Below are positions 34,437 through 43,916 of a stretch of DNA of 64,000 bases, one piece after another. Source of the stretch: Zeimonas arvi (GTDB lineage Bacteria > Pseudomonadota > Gammaproteobacteria > Burkholderiales > Burkholderiaceae_E); NCBI RefSeq assembly GCF_008039575.1, contig NZ_VDUY01000002.1, forward strand, positions 186,001-250,000, written 5' to 3'. The number at the start of each line of letters is the position of its first letter. Positions within the stretch are counted from its first letter, which is position 1. The position numbers and the translations under genes are program-made. Under the pieces are notes generated by a model. It did no database searches. It worked only from the letters and a program-made list of their open reading frames with translations, and was not told the origin of the DNA.

Positions 34437-35461
34437 GCCGCTGACAAGCGGCGCTTCAGGTTGCCGAAGCGCCGGCGGTACTGGGCCGGGGTCAATGCCA
34501 CCCGGCGCCGGAACAGCCTGCCGAAGAAGCTGGCGTCCTGGTAGCCGACCTCGAAGGCGATTGCCTCGATCGACGCGTCGCTCGCCTCGAGCATCTGCTT
34601 GGCTTCCTCGAGCCGCAGCGTGTGCACGTACTCGATCGGGCTCATCCCGGTGGCCTGCGCGAAGCGGCGCTTGAAGGTGCGATCGGGCATCCCGGACATC
34701 GCGGCCATCTGCGCGACCGGGGACTCGCACTGGTAGTTCGACGCCAGCCATTGCTGGCAACGGGCGATGACCGGATCGGCCGCCGGCTCGCCCCGCGTGA
34801 GCGACGCATAGGCGATCGGGCTTGTCGGGTTCCAGTCGAACATGTTGATCCGGGCGACCTGCATCGCAGCTTCTGCGCCCGCGTGCCGGGCGATCAGCGC
34901 GAGCGCGAGCTGGTGCCACGCGATGCCGCTGCCGGCCATCACGATCCGCTGCCCGGCGCCGCTCATCACCAGGCCGCGATCCGGATGCCAGCGCACGCCC
35001 GGATACTGCCGGCTCAGCGCATCGCAGTAGGCCCAGTGCGAGGTGGCGTCGAGCCCTTCCAGCAAGCCGGTGCGGGCCAGCAGCGCGGCGCCGGAGCAGG
35101 CCGAGGCCAGCAACGCCCCTTCGGCATGGCGCTCGCGGACCCAGTCCGCGGCCGCGTCGTACACGCCGTCCAGCTTCGCGCCCGGCGCGATCGCGAGGTC
35201 GGTGATGCAGACGATGTCGGGTCGGGGGCAGCCGGCAAACGCGGCCTCCGGCACGATGCGCACACCGTTGGCGGCGGTGAACGGTTCGCCGTCGACCGAA
35301 ACGACCAGCGGCCGGAAGGGGGACCGGGCCGTGCCGCCATGGACCATCTGCCAGTCGCGCCCGACGCCGCACAGCGTGTCGTGAAACCCGTACAGCGTGG
35401 CCGCGGTCACGTCGGGGACCGCGAGCAGCGCGACGACGATGGGCCGGGACGATTCCGCCAT
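34403..35461 (-). CDS. GlxA-family AraC-type regulator with DJ-1/PfpI sensor domain
   Basis: Transcription factor of 352 aa. Residues 1-190 are a DJ-1/PfpI-like domain with the nucleophile-elbow Cys C122 in ASACSGAALLA. Residues of about 240-335 are an AraC double helix-turn-helix ending in the signature VGYQDASFFGRLFRRRVALTPAQYRRRF. Such regulators sense small metabolites. It is transcribed away from the TPR gene at 35548; the 86-bp gap contains a perfect 17-bp palindrome that could be its operator. The ligand is unknown. Confidence 0.9.
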   Translation of the reverse strand: MAESSRPIVVALLAVPDVTAATLYGFHDTLCGVGRDWQMVHGGTARSPFRPLVVSVDGEPFTAANGVRIVPEAAFAGCPRPDIVCITDLAIAPGAKLDGVYDAAADWVRERHAEGALLASACSGAALLARTGLLEGLDATSHWAYCDALSRQYPGVRWHPDRGLVMSGAGQRIVMAGSGIAWHQLALALIARHAGAEAAMQVARINMFDWNPTSPIAYASLTRGEPAADPVIARCQQWLASNYQCESPVAQMAAMSGMPDRTFKRRFAQATGMSPIEYVHTLRLEEAKQMLEASDASIEAIAFEVGYQDASFFGRLFRRRVALTPAQYRRRFGNLKRRLSAAQSPIGSVPAR

Positions 35462-35474
35462 GGCACGAATGTCC

Positions 35475-35491
35475 GTTTTCTTGCAGAAAAC
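35475..35491. promoter_or_regulatory. 17-bp perfect palindrome in the GlxA-regulator/TPR divergent promoter
   Basis: GTTTTCTTGCAGAAAAC reads as 7-bp arms around TGC. A second pair, TTGCA at 35481-35485 and TGCAA at 35499-35503, overlaps it. It lies 14 bp before the regulator start and 57 bp before the TPR gene. Likely an operator for autoregulation; inferred from position. Confidence 0.6.
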
Positions 35492-35547
35492 ACTTTAGTG
35501 CAAAGGCGCCGGTGGCGGGAGACTTCCGTCATCGAAGGAGAGACGCC

Positions 35548-36909
35548 ATGACCCTGGCCGACCAGCACGGACACCCCGTTTCGGGCGCAAGCCCGGAGAG
35601 CCTCGCCTGCTTCGAGCAGGCGTCCCACGAGCTTCGCTGCTTCATCGCCGACCCGGTGGCCACCGTCGACCGCGCGCTCGAGGCCAGCCCCGACATGACG
35701 ATGGCGCACATCCTGAAGGCCTGGCTGCACCTGCTGGGCACCGAGCCCGCGGGCATCGCGGTGGCGCGGGCCTGCCACGAGGCGGCGACCGGGTTGCCGG
35801 CCACCGAGCGCGAGCGCGCCCACCTGGAGGCGGTCCGCCTGTTGGCGGACGGACGCTGGCACGCCGCGGGCAGGGTGCTCGAAGACCTGAGCATCGCCTG
35901 GCCGCGCGACCCGCTGGCACTGCAGGCCGGGCACCAGATCGACTTCTTCACCGGTCATTCCCGGATGCTGCGCGACCGGATCGCCCGCGCGCTTCCGGCG
36001 TGGAATGCCGCGATGCCCGGCTACCACGCCGTGCTCGGCATGCACGCCTTCGGCCTCGAGGAGACCGCCGACTACGACCAGGCCGAGCGCCAGGGGCGCC
36101 GCTGCGTCGAGATCGAGCCGCGCGACGCATGGGGCTGGCACGCGGTCGCCCACGTGATCGAGATGCGCAACCGGCCGCAAGACGGCATCGCCTGGCTGCA
36201 GCCGAATTCGGCCAGATGGGCCCCGGAGAGCTTCCTGGCCGTCCACAATTGGTGGCACCTTGCGCTCTACCATCTGGAGCTGGGCGATGTCGACGAGGTG
36301 TTGCGGCTGTTCGACGGGCCGATCTTCGGCGCGCGATCGACGGTCGTGGTCGACCTGATCGACGCCAGCGCAATGCTGTGGCGCCTGCAGATGCGCGGCG
36401 TGGACGTCGGCGATCGCTGGCAGGCGGTGGCCGACAACTGGGCGCCGATCGCCGGCGCCGGCAACTACGCCTTCAACGACATGCACGCGATGATGGCCTT
36501 CGTGTCCACCGGCCAGCGAGCGCTGCAGCAGCAGTTGCTCGAGGCGCAGGAGGCCGCGCTGGCGGGCGACGCCGACAACGCCGCCTTCACCCGCGACGTC
36601 GGGCGTCCGGCCGCGCTCGCGATCCGCGCCTTCGGCGAGGGCGACTACGCGCAGGCGATCCGGCTGCTGCGCCCGATCCGAAGCATTGCGCACCGCTTCG
36701 GCGGCAGCCACGCCCAGCGCGACGTGATCGACCTGACGCTGATCGAGGCAGCGCTGCGAAGCGACGACCCGGCGCTGGCCAGGGCGCTGGTCAACGAGCG
36801 TGTCGGCTTGCGCCCGACCAGCCCGCTGAGCCGGCTGTTCGCGAGCAGGGCCGAGGGCCGGGACCCTGCCGGCAGGCTGGCGCCAGGTTCCGGCAAGCGC
36901 GCCGCATGA
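35548..36909 (+). CDS. TPR-repeat protein, TTC38-like family
   Basis: Soluble helical-repeat protein of 453 aa with no signal peptide. Repeated helix pairs include MTMAHILKAWLHLLGTE, YHAVLGMHAFGLEETADYDQAERQGRRCVEIEP and AWGWHAVAHVIEMRN, followed by HNWWHLALYHLELGDVDEVLRLFD. This matches the bacterial proteins related to tetratricopeptide protein 38. The family has no settled function. AAGGAG lies nine bases before the ATG. A methyltransferase gene follows 75 bp downstream, and an AraC-type regulator diverges upstream; the three may form one regulated unit. Confidence 0.85.
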   Translation: MTLADQHGHPVSGASPESLACFEQASHELRCFIADPVATVDRALEASPDMTMAHILKAWLHLLGTEPAGIAVARACHEAATGLPATERERAHLEAVRLLADGRWHAAGRVLEDLSIAWPRDPLALQAGHQIDFFTGHSRMLRDRIARALPAWNAAMPGYHAVLGMHAFGLEETADYDQAERQGRRCVEIEPRDAWGWHAVAHVIEMRNRPQDGIAWLQPNSARWAPESFLAVHNWWHLALYHLELGDVDEVLRLFDGPIFGARSTVVVDLIDASAMLWRLQMRGVDVGDRWQAVADNWAPIAGAGNYAFNDMHAMMAFVSTGQRALQQQLLEAQEAALAGDADNAAFTRDVGRPAALAIRAFGEGDYAQAIRLLRPIRSIAHRFGGSHAQRDVIDLTLIEAALRSDDPALARALVNERVGLRPTSPLSRLFASRAEGRDPAGRLAPGSGKRAA

Positions 36910-36984
36910 TTGGCCGCTCACAGGGGCTGTTTCGCACGCGCTGGAGGGGTCGCCTTCGGGCGCGGGCGATACCGGGAGCTTGCC

Positions 36985-37815
36985 ATGACGAACACCGCTC
37001 CGGTCGCGGCCCACTACGGGCGCGAGGGCCTGCTCGCCGCCTTCGAGGCGGGCGTCGCGGCGCTCGGAAAGTCTCCGGCGACCGTCTCGATCGACGATCT
37101 CGCGCCGGCCGACGAGTTCCACATCGGCCGCCGTGAAGCCAGCATCGAGTTCCTCGACCAGCTGGGCCTGGCCGCTGGCCAGCGCGTGCTCGACGTCGGC
37201 TGCGGGCTCGGCGGTCCGGCGCGATTCGCCGCCGACCGATACCGGGTCCTCGTCAGGGGTGTCGACCTGACGCCGGCCTACGTCGAGGCGGGCAAGGCGC
37301 TGACGCGCTGGACGGCGCTCGACGGGGCGGTCGACCTGCAGGTCGCCGACGCGACGAGCCTTCCCTTCGACGATGGCAGCTTCGATGCCGCCTACATGAT
37401 CCACGTCGGGATGAACATCGCGGACAAGCGCGCGCTGTTCGGCGAGGTCGCGCGCGTGCTGCGGCGGGATGCGCCCTTCGGCATCTACGACGTCATGCGC
37501 GCCGGCGGCGGCGCGCTGGCCTATCCGCTGCCCTGGGCGACGAGCGCTGCCACCTGTGCAGTCGCGACGCCCGCTGCCTACCGCGAAGCGCTCGAGGCCA
37601 CCGGCTTCCTGCTGATCGCCGAGCGCGTGCGACGCCAGTTCGCGCTCGACTTCTTCGCGCGCCTTCGGGCGCGGCTGGCGTCGTCCAAGGGGCCGCCGCC
37701 GCTGGGGCTGCACCTGGTGATGGGCGCGGACACGGTTACGAAGATCGGCAACATGGCCGCCAGCATCGAGGGCGGGCTGATCGCGCCGGTCGAGATGATC
37801 GCCCGCCGGCGCTGA
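36985..37815 (+). CDS. class I SAM-dependent methyltransferase (Methyltransf_11-like)
   Basis: Protein of 276 aa with motif I VLDVGCGLGGPARFAADRY, motif II VRGVDLTPAYVEAGKAL and motif IV/post-IV FDAAYMIHVGMNIADKRALFGEVARVLR. This is the layout of small-molecule methyltransferases such as the UbiE/sarcosine groups. The ATG at 36985 has GGGAG seven bases upstream; the frame opens 75 bp earlier without a ribosome site. Substrate unknown. It ends 22 bp before the convergent cytochrome gene. Confidence 0.85.
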   Translation: MTNTAPVAAHYGREGLLAAFEAGVAALGKSPATVSIDDLAPADEFHIGRREASIEFLDQLGLAAGQRVLDVGCGLGGPARFAADRYRVLVRGVDLTPAYVEAGKALTRWTALDGAVDLQVADATSLPFDDGSFDAAYMIHVGMNIADKRALFGEVARVLRRDAPFGIYDVMRAGGGALAYPLPWATSAATCAVATPAAYREALEATGFLLIAERVRRQFALDFFARLRARLASSKGPPPLGLHLVMGADTVTKIGNMAASIEGGLIAPVEMIARRR

Positions 37816-37837
37816 CGAGCAGGCGGACCGCGCCGGC

Positions 37838-38266
37838 TCACTGCTCCTGGAGGCGGTAGATGTACTCGACGAGCAGGTTGATCGAGTTGCGCACGTAGGC
37901 CTCCTCGCTCACCGTGCCGAAGCGCGACATCGCCCGCGCCTGGGCCTGGTAGTCGCGGCCCCAGATCGGCATCTCGCCGGTGCCGTGCCCGCGCACCGCC
38001 TTGCGGCCGTCGATGATCTGGTAGATGTGCTCGGCCGGGAACACGCCGCCGTTCCTCCTGGCGAGGGTGGTCAGGTCGGCGGGCGGCATGGTGAGGAACT
38101 GCTTGAAATGGCCGTCGCCCTTGCCGGCGGGGCCGTGACAGCCGGAGCAGTTGTTGACGTACTCGGCCTTGCCGTAATCGACGTCGGCGGATTGCGCGAA
38201 ACCGGCGCTGGACAGGGCGAGGAGGGCGACTGCGGCCAGGGCGCGGCCGGCGGGCAGAGCGTTCAT
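37838..38266 (-). CDS. periplasmic class I c-type cytochrome
   Basis: Protein of 142 aa with a Sec signal (cleavage near GFAQS) and one haem site, CSGCH at residues 40-44 of the precursor. The likely axial Met is in the GEMPIWG segment. It is a soluble electron carrier. The ATG at 38266 has GGAGACAC close upstream on the minus strand. It follows the M20 hydrolase gene on the opposite side of a 103-bp gap and looks monocistronic. The redox partner is unknown; sulfite or thiosulfate oxidation partners would suit the nearby persulfide dioxygenase but are not present. Confidence 0.9.
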   Translation of the reverse strand: MNALPAGRALAAVALLALSSAGFAQSADVDYGKAEYVNNCSGCHGPAGKGDGHFKQFLTMPPADLTTLARRNGGVFPAEHIYQIIDGRKAVRGHGTGEMPIWGRDYQAQARAMSRFGTVSEEAYVRNSINLLVEYIYRLQEQ

Positions 38267-38369
38267 GAGTGTCTCCTGGTGGCGGCGGCGGCGGCCGGCG
38301 CGAGCGCGATTTCCGATGCGCGCTTGCGGCGATCATCCGGCCGGCCGCGCCGCCAGGGATTGACACCGA

Positions 38370-39578
38370 TCAAGCAGGCTCCACCGGCGCCTCGCCTGCC
38401 AGGAAACGCTCGACCAGTCGGGTCCAGAACGCCGCGCCCACGGTGAGGTTCGCGTCGTCGAAGTCGTACTTCGGGTTGTGCAGCATCGGGCAGTCCTCGC
38501 CATTGCCCAGACGCAGGAAGCAGCCCGGCTTGTGCTGCAGGTAGAAGCCGAAGTCCTCGCTGCCGGTCACCGGACCGAAGGGCGTGACCACCTTGTCCTC
38601 GCCGACCAGCTCCCTGGCCACGCCGATCGCGAACCCGGTCTCGGCGGCGCTGTTGACCACCACCGGATAGCCTCGCTGGTAGTCGATCTCGACGCTGCCG
38701 CCATAGCCCTCGACGTGGCGCTTCACCAGCCCGATGATCCGCGCCTCGAGCCGCTCGCGCACCGCCGGATCGAAGGAGCGGATGCTCAGCTCCATCGTCG
38801 CCGAGTCGGGGATCACGTTGGCCGCGATCCCCGCGTGCACGGTGCCGATGGTCACGATCGCGGTCTGCGTGGGGTCGATGTTGCGCGACACCACGGTCTG
38901 CAGCGCCATGATCAGGCTGCCGGCGATCATCACCGGGTCCACCGACAGGTGAGGGCGGGCCGCGTGGCCGCCCTTGCCGCGGATGACGATCTTCGCGGTG
39001 TCCGAGGCCGACATGAACGGGCCCGAGCCGAACAGGAAGGTGCCCGCCGCCACGCCCGGATGATTGTGCAGCCCGAAGATCGCGTCGCAGGGGAAGCGAT
39101 CGAACAGGCCGTCGGCGATCATCCGCTGCGCGCCGCTGTCCTGGCCCGCTTCCTCGGCGGGCTGGAAGACCAGGTGCACGGTGCCGGAGAAGTTCCGGGT
39201 CTTCGCCAGCTGCTTCGCGGCGCCCAGCAGCATCGTGGTGTGGCCGTCGTGGCCGCAGGCGTGCATGACGCCGGGCACGCGGCTCGCGTGCGGCTTGCCG
39301 GTCTCCTCGGCGATCGGCAGTGCATCCATGTCGGCGCGCACCGCCACGCTGCGCGGGCCGTCACCGGCCATCAGCGTGCCGACCACGCCGTGGCCGCCGA
39401 CCTTGCGGGTGACCTGGTATCCCCACTCGGTCAGCAGCGTGGCAACCAGTTCCGAGGTCTCGACTTCCTCGAAGGACAGCTCCGGCTTGCTGTGCAGCCG
39501 GTGCCGGGTCTCGCGCAGGAAGCCGGCCGAGCCCGACAGGTCCCCGAGCTGGCAGAAGCAGGCCCAGGGCGCGTTCAT
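38370..39578 (-). CDS. M20-family amidohydrolase (hippurate hydrolase/HipO-like)
   Basis: Zinc amidohydrolase of 402 aa in the M20D group that removes N-acyl groups or hydrolyses N-acyl amino acids. Metal-binding segments include VMHACGHDGHTTMLLGAA, PAEEAGQDSGAQRM, GLHNHPGV and the C-terminal GSEDFGFYLQHKPGCFLRLG. A dimerisation domain lies between (GKGGHAARPHLSVDPV). The start overlaps the stop of the other M20 gene as ATGA. It ends the importer operon and would process an imported peptide or acyl-amino acid. Confidence 0.92.
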   Translation of the reverse strand: MNAPWACFCQLGDLSGSAGFLRETRHRLHSKPELSFEEVETSELVATLLTEWGYQVTRKVGGHGVVGTLMAGDGPRSVAVRADMDALPIAEETGKPHASRVPGVMHACGHDGHTTMLLGAAKQLAKTRNFSGTVHLVFQPAEEAGQDSGAQRMIADGLFDRFPCDAIFGLHNHPGVAAGTFLFGSGPFMSASDTAKIVIRGKGGHAARPHLSVDPVMIAGSLIMALQTVVSRNIDPTQTAIVTIGTVHAGIAANVIPDSATMELSIRSFDPAVRERLEARIIGLVKRHVEGYGGSVEIDYQRGYPVVVNSAAETGFAIGVARELVGEDKVVTPFGPVTGSEDFGFYLQHKPGCFLRLGNGEDCPMLHNPKYDFDDANLTVGAAFWTRLVERFLAGEAPVEPA

Positions 39579-40972
39579 GCGGCCTCCCGCTTCGGGGTGC
39601 CGCCCGCGCCGAGATCCCAGTAGAGCCCGGTCATCATCGCGAGGCCCTCGCGCAGGATCTCCGGCGGCAGGTGCTCGTTGGGCGCGTGCTGCGAGCAGCC
39701 CGGGTAGGAATGCGGCACCCAGACGGTGCGCAGCCCGAGAACGTCGGTGAAGATGTCGTTGGGCAGCGAGCCGCCCAGGTTGGGCAGGATCGCCGGCTTC
39801 TTGCCGCTGGTCTGCGCGATCGAGGCCACGGCCCATTGCACCCAGGCGTCGTCCGGATCGATCCGGGTGGCGTGGAACATCTCCTCGCGGGTCGCGGCGA
39901 TCTTCACCATCGGGAAGCCCTGCCGGTCCAGGTGGCGGCGCAGCGCCGGCAGGATCTGCGAGGGATCGATGCCGACCACGAAACGCAGCTGGCAGCGCGC
40001 CCAGGCACGCGGCGGAATCGCATTGACCGGAGTGTCCGGGTTGCCGGTCTTGTACGCCAGCACCTCGAACGAGCACCAGCCGAACACGCGCTCGGCCGGC
40101 GACAGCCCTGGTTCGCCCCACCACGGCTCGATCTCGGGGCCGTCGGCGCCGCCGTCGACCTCGCAGTCGGCCAGCGCGCGGCGCACCGAGGCAGGAAGCT
40201 CGGCCGGCACCCACTCGGGAATGCGGATCTGGCCGGTCGGCCCGCAGAGGCTGGCGATCGCGTGCGCGAGCTGGATGCCCGGGTTCGAGATCAACCCGCC
40301 CCAGTTGCCGGAATGATGGCCGCCCTGGCGCGCCTCGATCGTCAGGTCGAAGTTCATGCTGCCGCGCGAGCCGAGAAACACGGTGGGACGATCGGGCCGC
40401 AGGCGCGGGCCGTCCGAGGCGATCAGCAGGTCGGCGGCGAAAGCCTCGCGGTGCGCCTCGCAAAGGGCCTTCAGGCCCGGCGAACCGGTTTCCTCGCCCA
40501 TCTCGATCAGGTACTTGGCGTTGAAGCCCAGCCGGCCACGCTCGGCCAGCACATTGGCCATGGCCTGCATGTTGATCGTGTGCTGGCCCTTGTTGTCGGC
40601 GATGCCGCGCCCGTACCAGCGGCCGTCGTGCTCGGCGAGCTTCCAGGGCGAAAGCCCGTCTTTCCACTCGGGTTCCAGGCCTCGGATCACGTCGCCGTGG
40701 CCGTAACCGAACACCGTGGGCAGGGCGGGATCCTCGATCCGCTCGGCGAACAGGAAGGGCGCCTTGGCCCTGGGGTGGGTCAGCGTGCGGCAGGTGAAGC
40801 CCATGGCCTCGAAAGCGGGCTGCATCTCGGCCGACAGATAGTCGGACAGCGCCTGCGCCCGCTCCGGGTTCTGGCTCTCGGTGGGAATCGCGATGCGGCG
40901 GGCGAGGATCTTGCGGAACTCGCCGGAATCGAAATGCTTCTCGGCGCGGGCGATGGCTGCGGCGCGGCTCAT
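39575..40972 (-). CDS. M20-family metallopeptidase
   Basis: Peptidase of 465 aa of the M20A/C type. It has VFGYGHGDVIRGLEPEW (first metal His/Asp), GRGIADNKGQH, MGEETGSPGL (catalytic Glu pair), the GGHHSGNWGG dimer-domain segment and a late HAPNEHLPPE metal motif. The chosen start (MSRAAAIARAEK) leaves a 28-bp gap to the ABC ATPase; the frame runs further back without support. It acts in the cytosol on short peptides or acyl-dipeptides. It lies in the Dpp-type operon, between the importer and the second M20 hydrolase. Confidence 0.9.
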   Translation of the reverse strand: MSRAAAIARAEKHFDSGEFRKILARRIAIPTESQNPERAQALSDYLSAEMQPAFEAMGFTCRTLTHPRAKAPFLFAERIEDPALPTVFGYGHGDVIRGLEPEWKDGLSPWKLAEHDGRWYGRGIADNKGQHTINMQAMANVLAERGRLGFNAKYLIEMGEETGSPGLKALCEAHREAFAADLLIASDGPRLRPDRPTVFLGSRGSMNFDLTIEARQGGHHSGNWGGLISNPGIQLAHAIASLCGPTGQIRIPEWVPAELPASVRRALADCEVDGGADGPEIEPWWGEPGLSPAERVFGWCSFEVLAYKTGNPDTPVNAIPPRAWARCQLRFVVGIDPSQILPALRRHLDRQGFPMVKIAATREEMFHATRIDPDDAWVQWAVASIAQTSGKKPAILPNLGGSLPNDIFTDVLGLRTVWVPHSYPGCSQHAPNEHLPPEILREGLAMMTGLYWDLGAGGTPKREAA

Positions 40973-41000
40973 GTCGTTGGTCCTGTCGTCTGGGCTCCGG

Positions 41001-42035
41001 TCACGGAGCGGGCGTCGTTGACGGAATGTGGCTGGCAGAACGCCCGGCATCGGAAAGGCCTGCCGCGCCTGGCGGATGCAGGTGGCAGGCCACCTTGCCG
41101 AGCGGGCCCTGGGCCAGCACCGGCGCGCGGCTAGCGCACTCGGGCAGGCGCTGCGCGCAGCGCGGATGGAAGGGGCAGCCGGGCGGCGGATTGAGCGGAT
41201 CGGGAAAGGCCAGGCCGAGCCCGGTATCGGGAATGCCCAGTCCCGGCTCGGGCGTCAGCACCGACGCCAGCAGGGCCTGCGTGTAGGGATGACGCGGCTG
41301 GCCGAACAGGGTGGCGGTCTCGGCCTGCTCGACCACCCGGCCCAGGTACATGACCGCGACCTGGGTCGCAATGTGCTCGACCACCGCGAGGTTGTGGCTG
41401 ATGAAGACGTAGGTCAGCCCGAACTCGCGGCGCAGGTCCATCAGCAGGTTCAGGATCTGCGCCTGGACCGACACGTCGAGCGCCGAGGTCGGCTCGTCGC
41501 AGATCACGATCTCGGGATTCATCACCAGCGCTCGCGCGATGGCCACCCGCTGGCGCTGCCCGCCCGACAGCTGGCCGGGCGTGTTGTCGGCGTAGCGGGC
41601 AGGCAGGCCCACGCGATCGAGCATCGCGATGGCCCTGGCGCGCCGCTCCGCGGCCGTGCCGATCCCGTGCACCTCCAGCGGCAGCGCCACGATGGAAGCG
41701 ATGCCACGGCGCGGATTCAGCGAAGAGTAGGGGTCCTGGAAGACCGGCTGGACGCGGCGCGCCATGGCGCGGCGGCCCATGGCGCGGATGTCCTGGCCGT
41801 CCAGCGCGATGCTGCCGCTGGACGGCGGGGTGAGCCCCAGCAGCATGCGTGCGAGCGTCGACTTGCCGCAGCCCGACTCACCGACGATGCCCAGCACCTC
41901 GCCCTTGCGGATCGACAGGTCGACGCCGTTGACCGCGTGCAGGGTGCGGCGCGGCGCGAAGATGCCGGCCCGGATCGAGAAGGCGCGGGTCAGGCCGCGC
42001 GCCTCCATCAGCGGGGCCTCGCTCGCCGGACTCAT
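41001..42035 (-). CDS. dipeptide/oligopeptide ABC transporter ATPase (DppF/OppF type)
   Basis: ATPase of 344 aa with Walker [18 protein letters not shown] signature, [14 protein letters not shown]alker B/D-loop and a C-terminal oligo-HPY domain ([17 protein letters not shown], then a [14 protein letters not shown] cysteine segment). Full start at the ATG of the ATGA overlap with the partner ATPase. It energises peptide-type uptake as a heterodimer. The C-terminal tail after residue 320 is Ser/Pro-rich. Confidence 0.93.
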   Translation of the reverse strand: MSPASEAPLMEARGLTRAFSIRAGIFAPRRTLHAVNGVDLSIRKGEVLGIVGESGCGKSTLARMLLGLTPPSSGSIALDGQDIRAMGRRAMARRVQPVFQDPYSSLNPRRGIASIVALPLEVHGIGTAAERRARAIAMLDRVGLPARYADNTPGQLSGGQRQRVAIARALVMNPEIVICDEPTSALDVSVQAQILNLLMDLRREFGLTYVFISHNLAVVEHIATQVAVMYLGRVVEQAETATLFGQPRHPYTQALLASVLTPEPGLGIPDTGLGLAFPDPLNPPPGCPFHPRCAQRLPECASRAPVLAQGPLGKVACHLHPPGAAGLSDAGRSASHIPSTTPAP

Positions 42036-43012
42036 GCCGGCACCTCGTCGAGGATGCAGCGCCAGGCGTGATCCTCGGCGCTGCGCACCGGCACGGTCCG
42101 TTCGCAGGCGGGTTGCGCGTGCGGGCAGCGGTCGCGGAAGCCGCAGCCGCGGAACTCCCCGACCAGGGAGGGCACCACGCCCGGGATCGTGCCCAGCCGC
42201 CCGCCGCGCTCGGTGCGGCCGGGCACCGGGATGCAGTCGAGCAGGCCGCGGGTGTACGGATGGCGCGGCAAGGCGAACAGCCGCTCGGCCGTGCCTTCCT
42301 CGACCACTTCGCCGGCATACATGACCGCCACCCGGTGCGCGATCCGCGCCACCACGCCCAGGTCGTGCGTGATCAGCACCATCGCGATCCCGAGGTCCTT
42401 CTGCAGGTCGGCCAGCAGCCGCAGGATCTGCGCCTGGATGGTGACGTCGAGCGCGGTGCTCGGCTCGTCGGCGATCAGCAGCTCGGGCCCGCACATCAGC
42501 GCCATCGCGATCATGACGCGCTGGCGCAGGCCGCCGGAGAGCTGGTGCGGGTACTGGCCCAGGCGTCCGGCCGCCGACGCGATGCCGACCTTGCCCAGCA
42601 GCTCGATCGCGCGCTCGCGCGCCTGCGCCTGGCTGCCGCCGCGATGCTGCAGCCAGGGCTCCATCAGCTGGTTGCCGATCGTGTACGCCGGGTTCAGCGC
42701 GGTCATCGGTTCCTGGAAGATCATCGCCATCTTGTTGCCGCGCAGCGCGTTGATGCGTCGCGCGCCGGCCCGGGACAAGTCCTCGCCGAGGAAGGTCAGG
42801 CGGGTGGCCTTGCGGGTGGCGGCCCGGGGCAGCAGGCTCATGATGGCCAGCGAGGTGATCGATTTGCCGCAACCGGACTCGCCGACGATGCACAGGGTCT
42901 CGCCGCGGCGCACCTGGAAGGAGACGTCGCGCACCGCGTGCAACGCGCCGCGCGGCGTGGCGATGTCCACGCTCAGGCCCTGTACGTCGAGGACGACCTC
43001 CCGGGCATCCAT
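42032..43012 (-). CDS. dipeptide/oligopeptide ABC transporter ATPase (DppD/OppD type)
   Basis: ATPase of 326 aa with Walker A GESGCGKS, the family-typical [19 protein letters not shown]-loop, LSGGLRQR signature, [14 protein letters not shown] and the oligo-HPY tail ([15 protein letters not shown] and [14 protein letters not shown]). It pairs with the gene overlapping its stop. The ATG at 43012 is two bases past the permease stop. Confidence 0.93.
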   Translation of the reverse strand: MDAREVVLDVQGLSVDIATPRGALHAVRDVSFQVRRGETLCIVGESGCGKSITSLAIMSLLPRAATRKATRLTFLGEDLSRAGARRINALRGNKMAMIFQEPMTALNPAYTIGNQLMEPWLQHRGGSQAQARERAIELLGKVGIASAAGRLGQYPHQLSGGLRQRVMIAMALMCGPELLIADEPSTALDVTIQAQILRLLADLQKDLGIAMVLITHDLGVVARIAHRVAVMYAGEVVEEGTAERLFALPRHPYTRGLLDCIPVPGRTERGGRLGTIPGVVPSLVGEFRGCGFRDRCPHAQPACERTVPVRSAEDHAWRCILDEVPA

Positions 43013-43014
43013 GC

Positions 43015-43914
43015 TCAGGCCCTCCCTTCCGGCGAGAACAGGTCGCGCAGGCCGTCGCCGGCCAGGTTGATCGCGAAGATCAGCACGGCGAGCGCGGTGC
43101 CGGGAATCGCGATCAGCCAGAACGAGAAGAACATGTAGGCCTTGGCCTCCGAGATCATCAGGCCCCAGGACGGCAGCGGCGGCTGCACGCCGAGACCCAG
43201 GAAGGAGAGGGCGGCCTCGAGCAGGATCGCGCTGGCGGCCTCGAGCGTGGCCACGACCACCAGGTGAGGCAGCACGTTCGGCAGCACCTCGCCCAGCAGC
43301 ACCCGGGGCGTGGAAGCCCCCGCGGCCTGCGCGGCCGCCACGTAATCGAGCGAGCGCACCTGCTGCGTGGCGCTGCGCATCACGACCGCGAAACGGTCCC
43401 ACTTCAGCAGGCCCAGCACCATGATCACCACCCACAGCGAGCCGCCGATCAGCGCCACCGTGGCCAGCGCGACGAGGATCACCGGCATCGACAGGCGCGT
43501 GGTCACCATGAACGAGACCACCATGTCGGCCTTGCCGCCGAAGTAGCCGGCCAGCATCCCCATCGTGGTGCCGATCAGGCCCGAGATCAGCGCGACCGCC
43601 ACGCCGATCAGAAGCGAGATCCGCGCCCCGTAGAGCAGCCTCGACAGGTAGTCGCGGCCCAGCGGGTCGGTGCCCAGTGGATGGGTCCAGGTGCCGGCCT
43701 CGTGCCAGAACGGCGGCACGGTCCGGTTGGTCAGGTCCTGGAAGTAGGGATCGTGCGGGGCCAGCCAGGGCGCGAAGAGCGCCACGAAGAGGGTCAGCAG
43801 CAGCAGGCCCGCGCCGACGGTGACCGCCTTGTTGCGCCAGATGCGCCGCGCGAGGCCCGGGGCCGCCAGCGGTGCGACCGCGGAGGCGCTCGTGGAAGGA
43901 ACCGGCGCAGTCAT
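43015..43914 (-). CDS. dipeptide-type ABC transporter permease (DppC-like)
   Basis: Inner-membrane permease of 299 aa with an N-terminal OppC_N helix, the HPLGTDPLGRDYLSRLLYGARISLL entry segment and the EAA loop DYVAAAQAAGASTPRVLLGEVLPNVL, followed by FLGLGVQPPLPSWG. Six helices are expected. It lies two bases after the partner permease stop. Confidence 0.93.
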   Translation of the reverse strand: MTAPVPSTSASAVAPLAAPGLARRIWRNKAVTVGAGLLLLTLFVALFAPWLAPHDPYFQDLTNRTVPPFWHEAGTWTHPLGTDPLGRDYLSRLLYGARISLLIGVAVALISGLIGTTMGMLAGYFGGKADMVVSFMVTTRLSMPVILVALATVALIGGSLWVVIMVLGLLKWDRFAVVMRSATQQVRSLDYVAAAQAAGASTPRVLLGEVLPNVLPHLVVVATLEAASAILLEAALSFLGLGVQPPLPSWGLMISEAKAYMFFSFWLIAIPGTALAVLIFAINLAGDGLRDLFSPEGRA

Positions 43915-43916
43915 GC

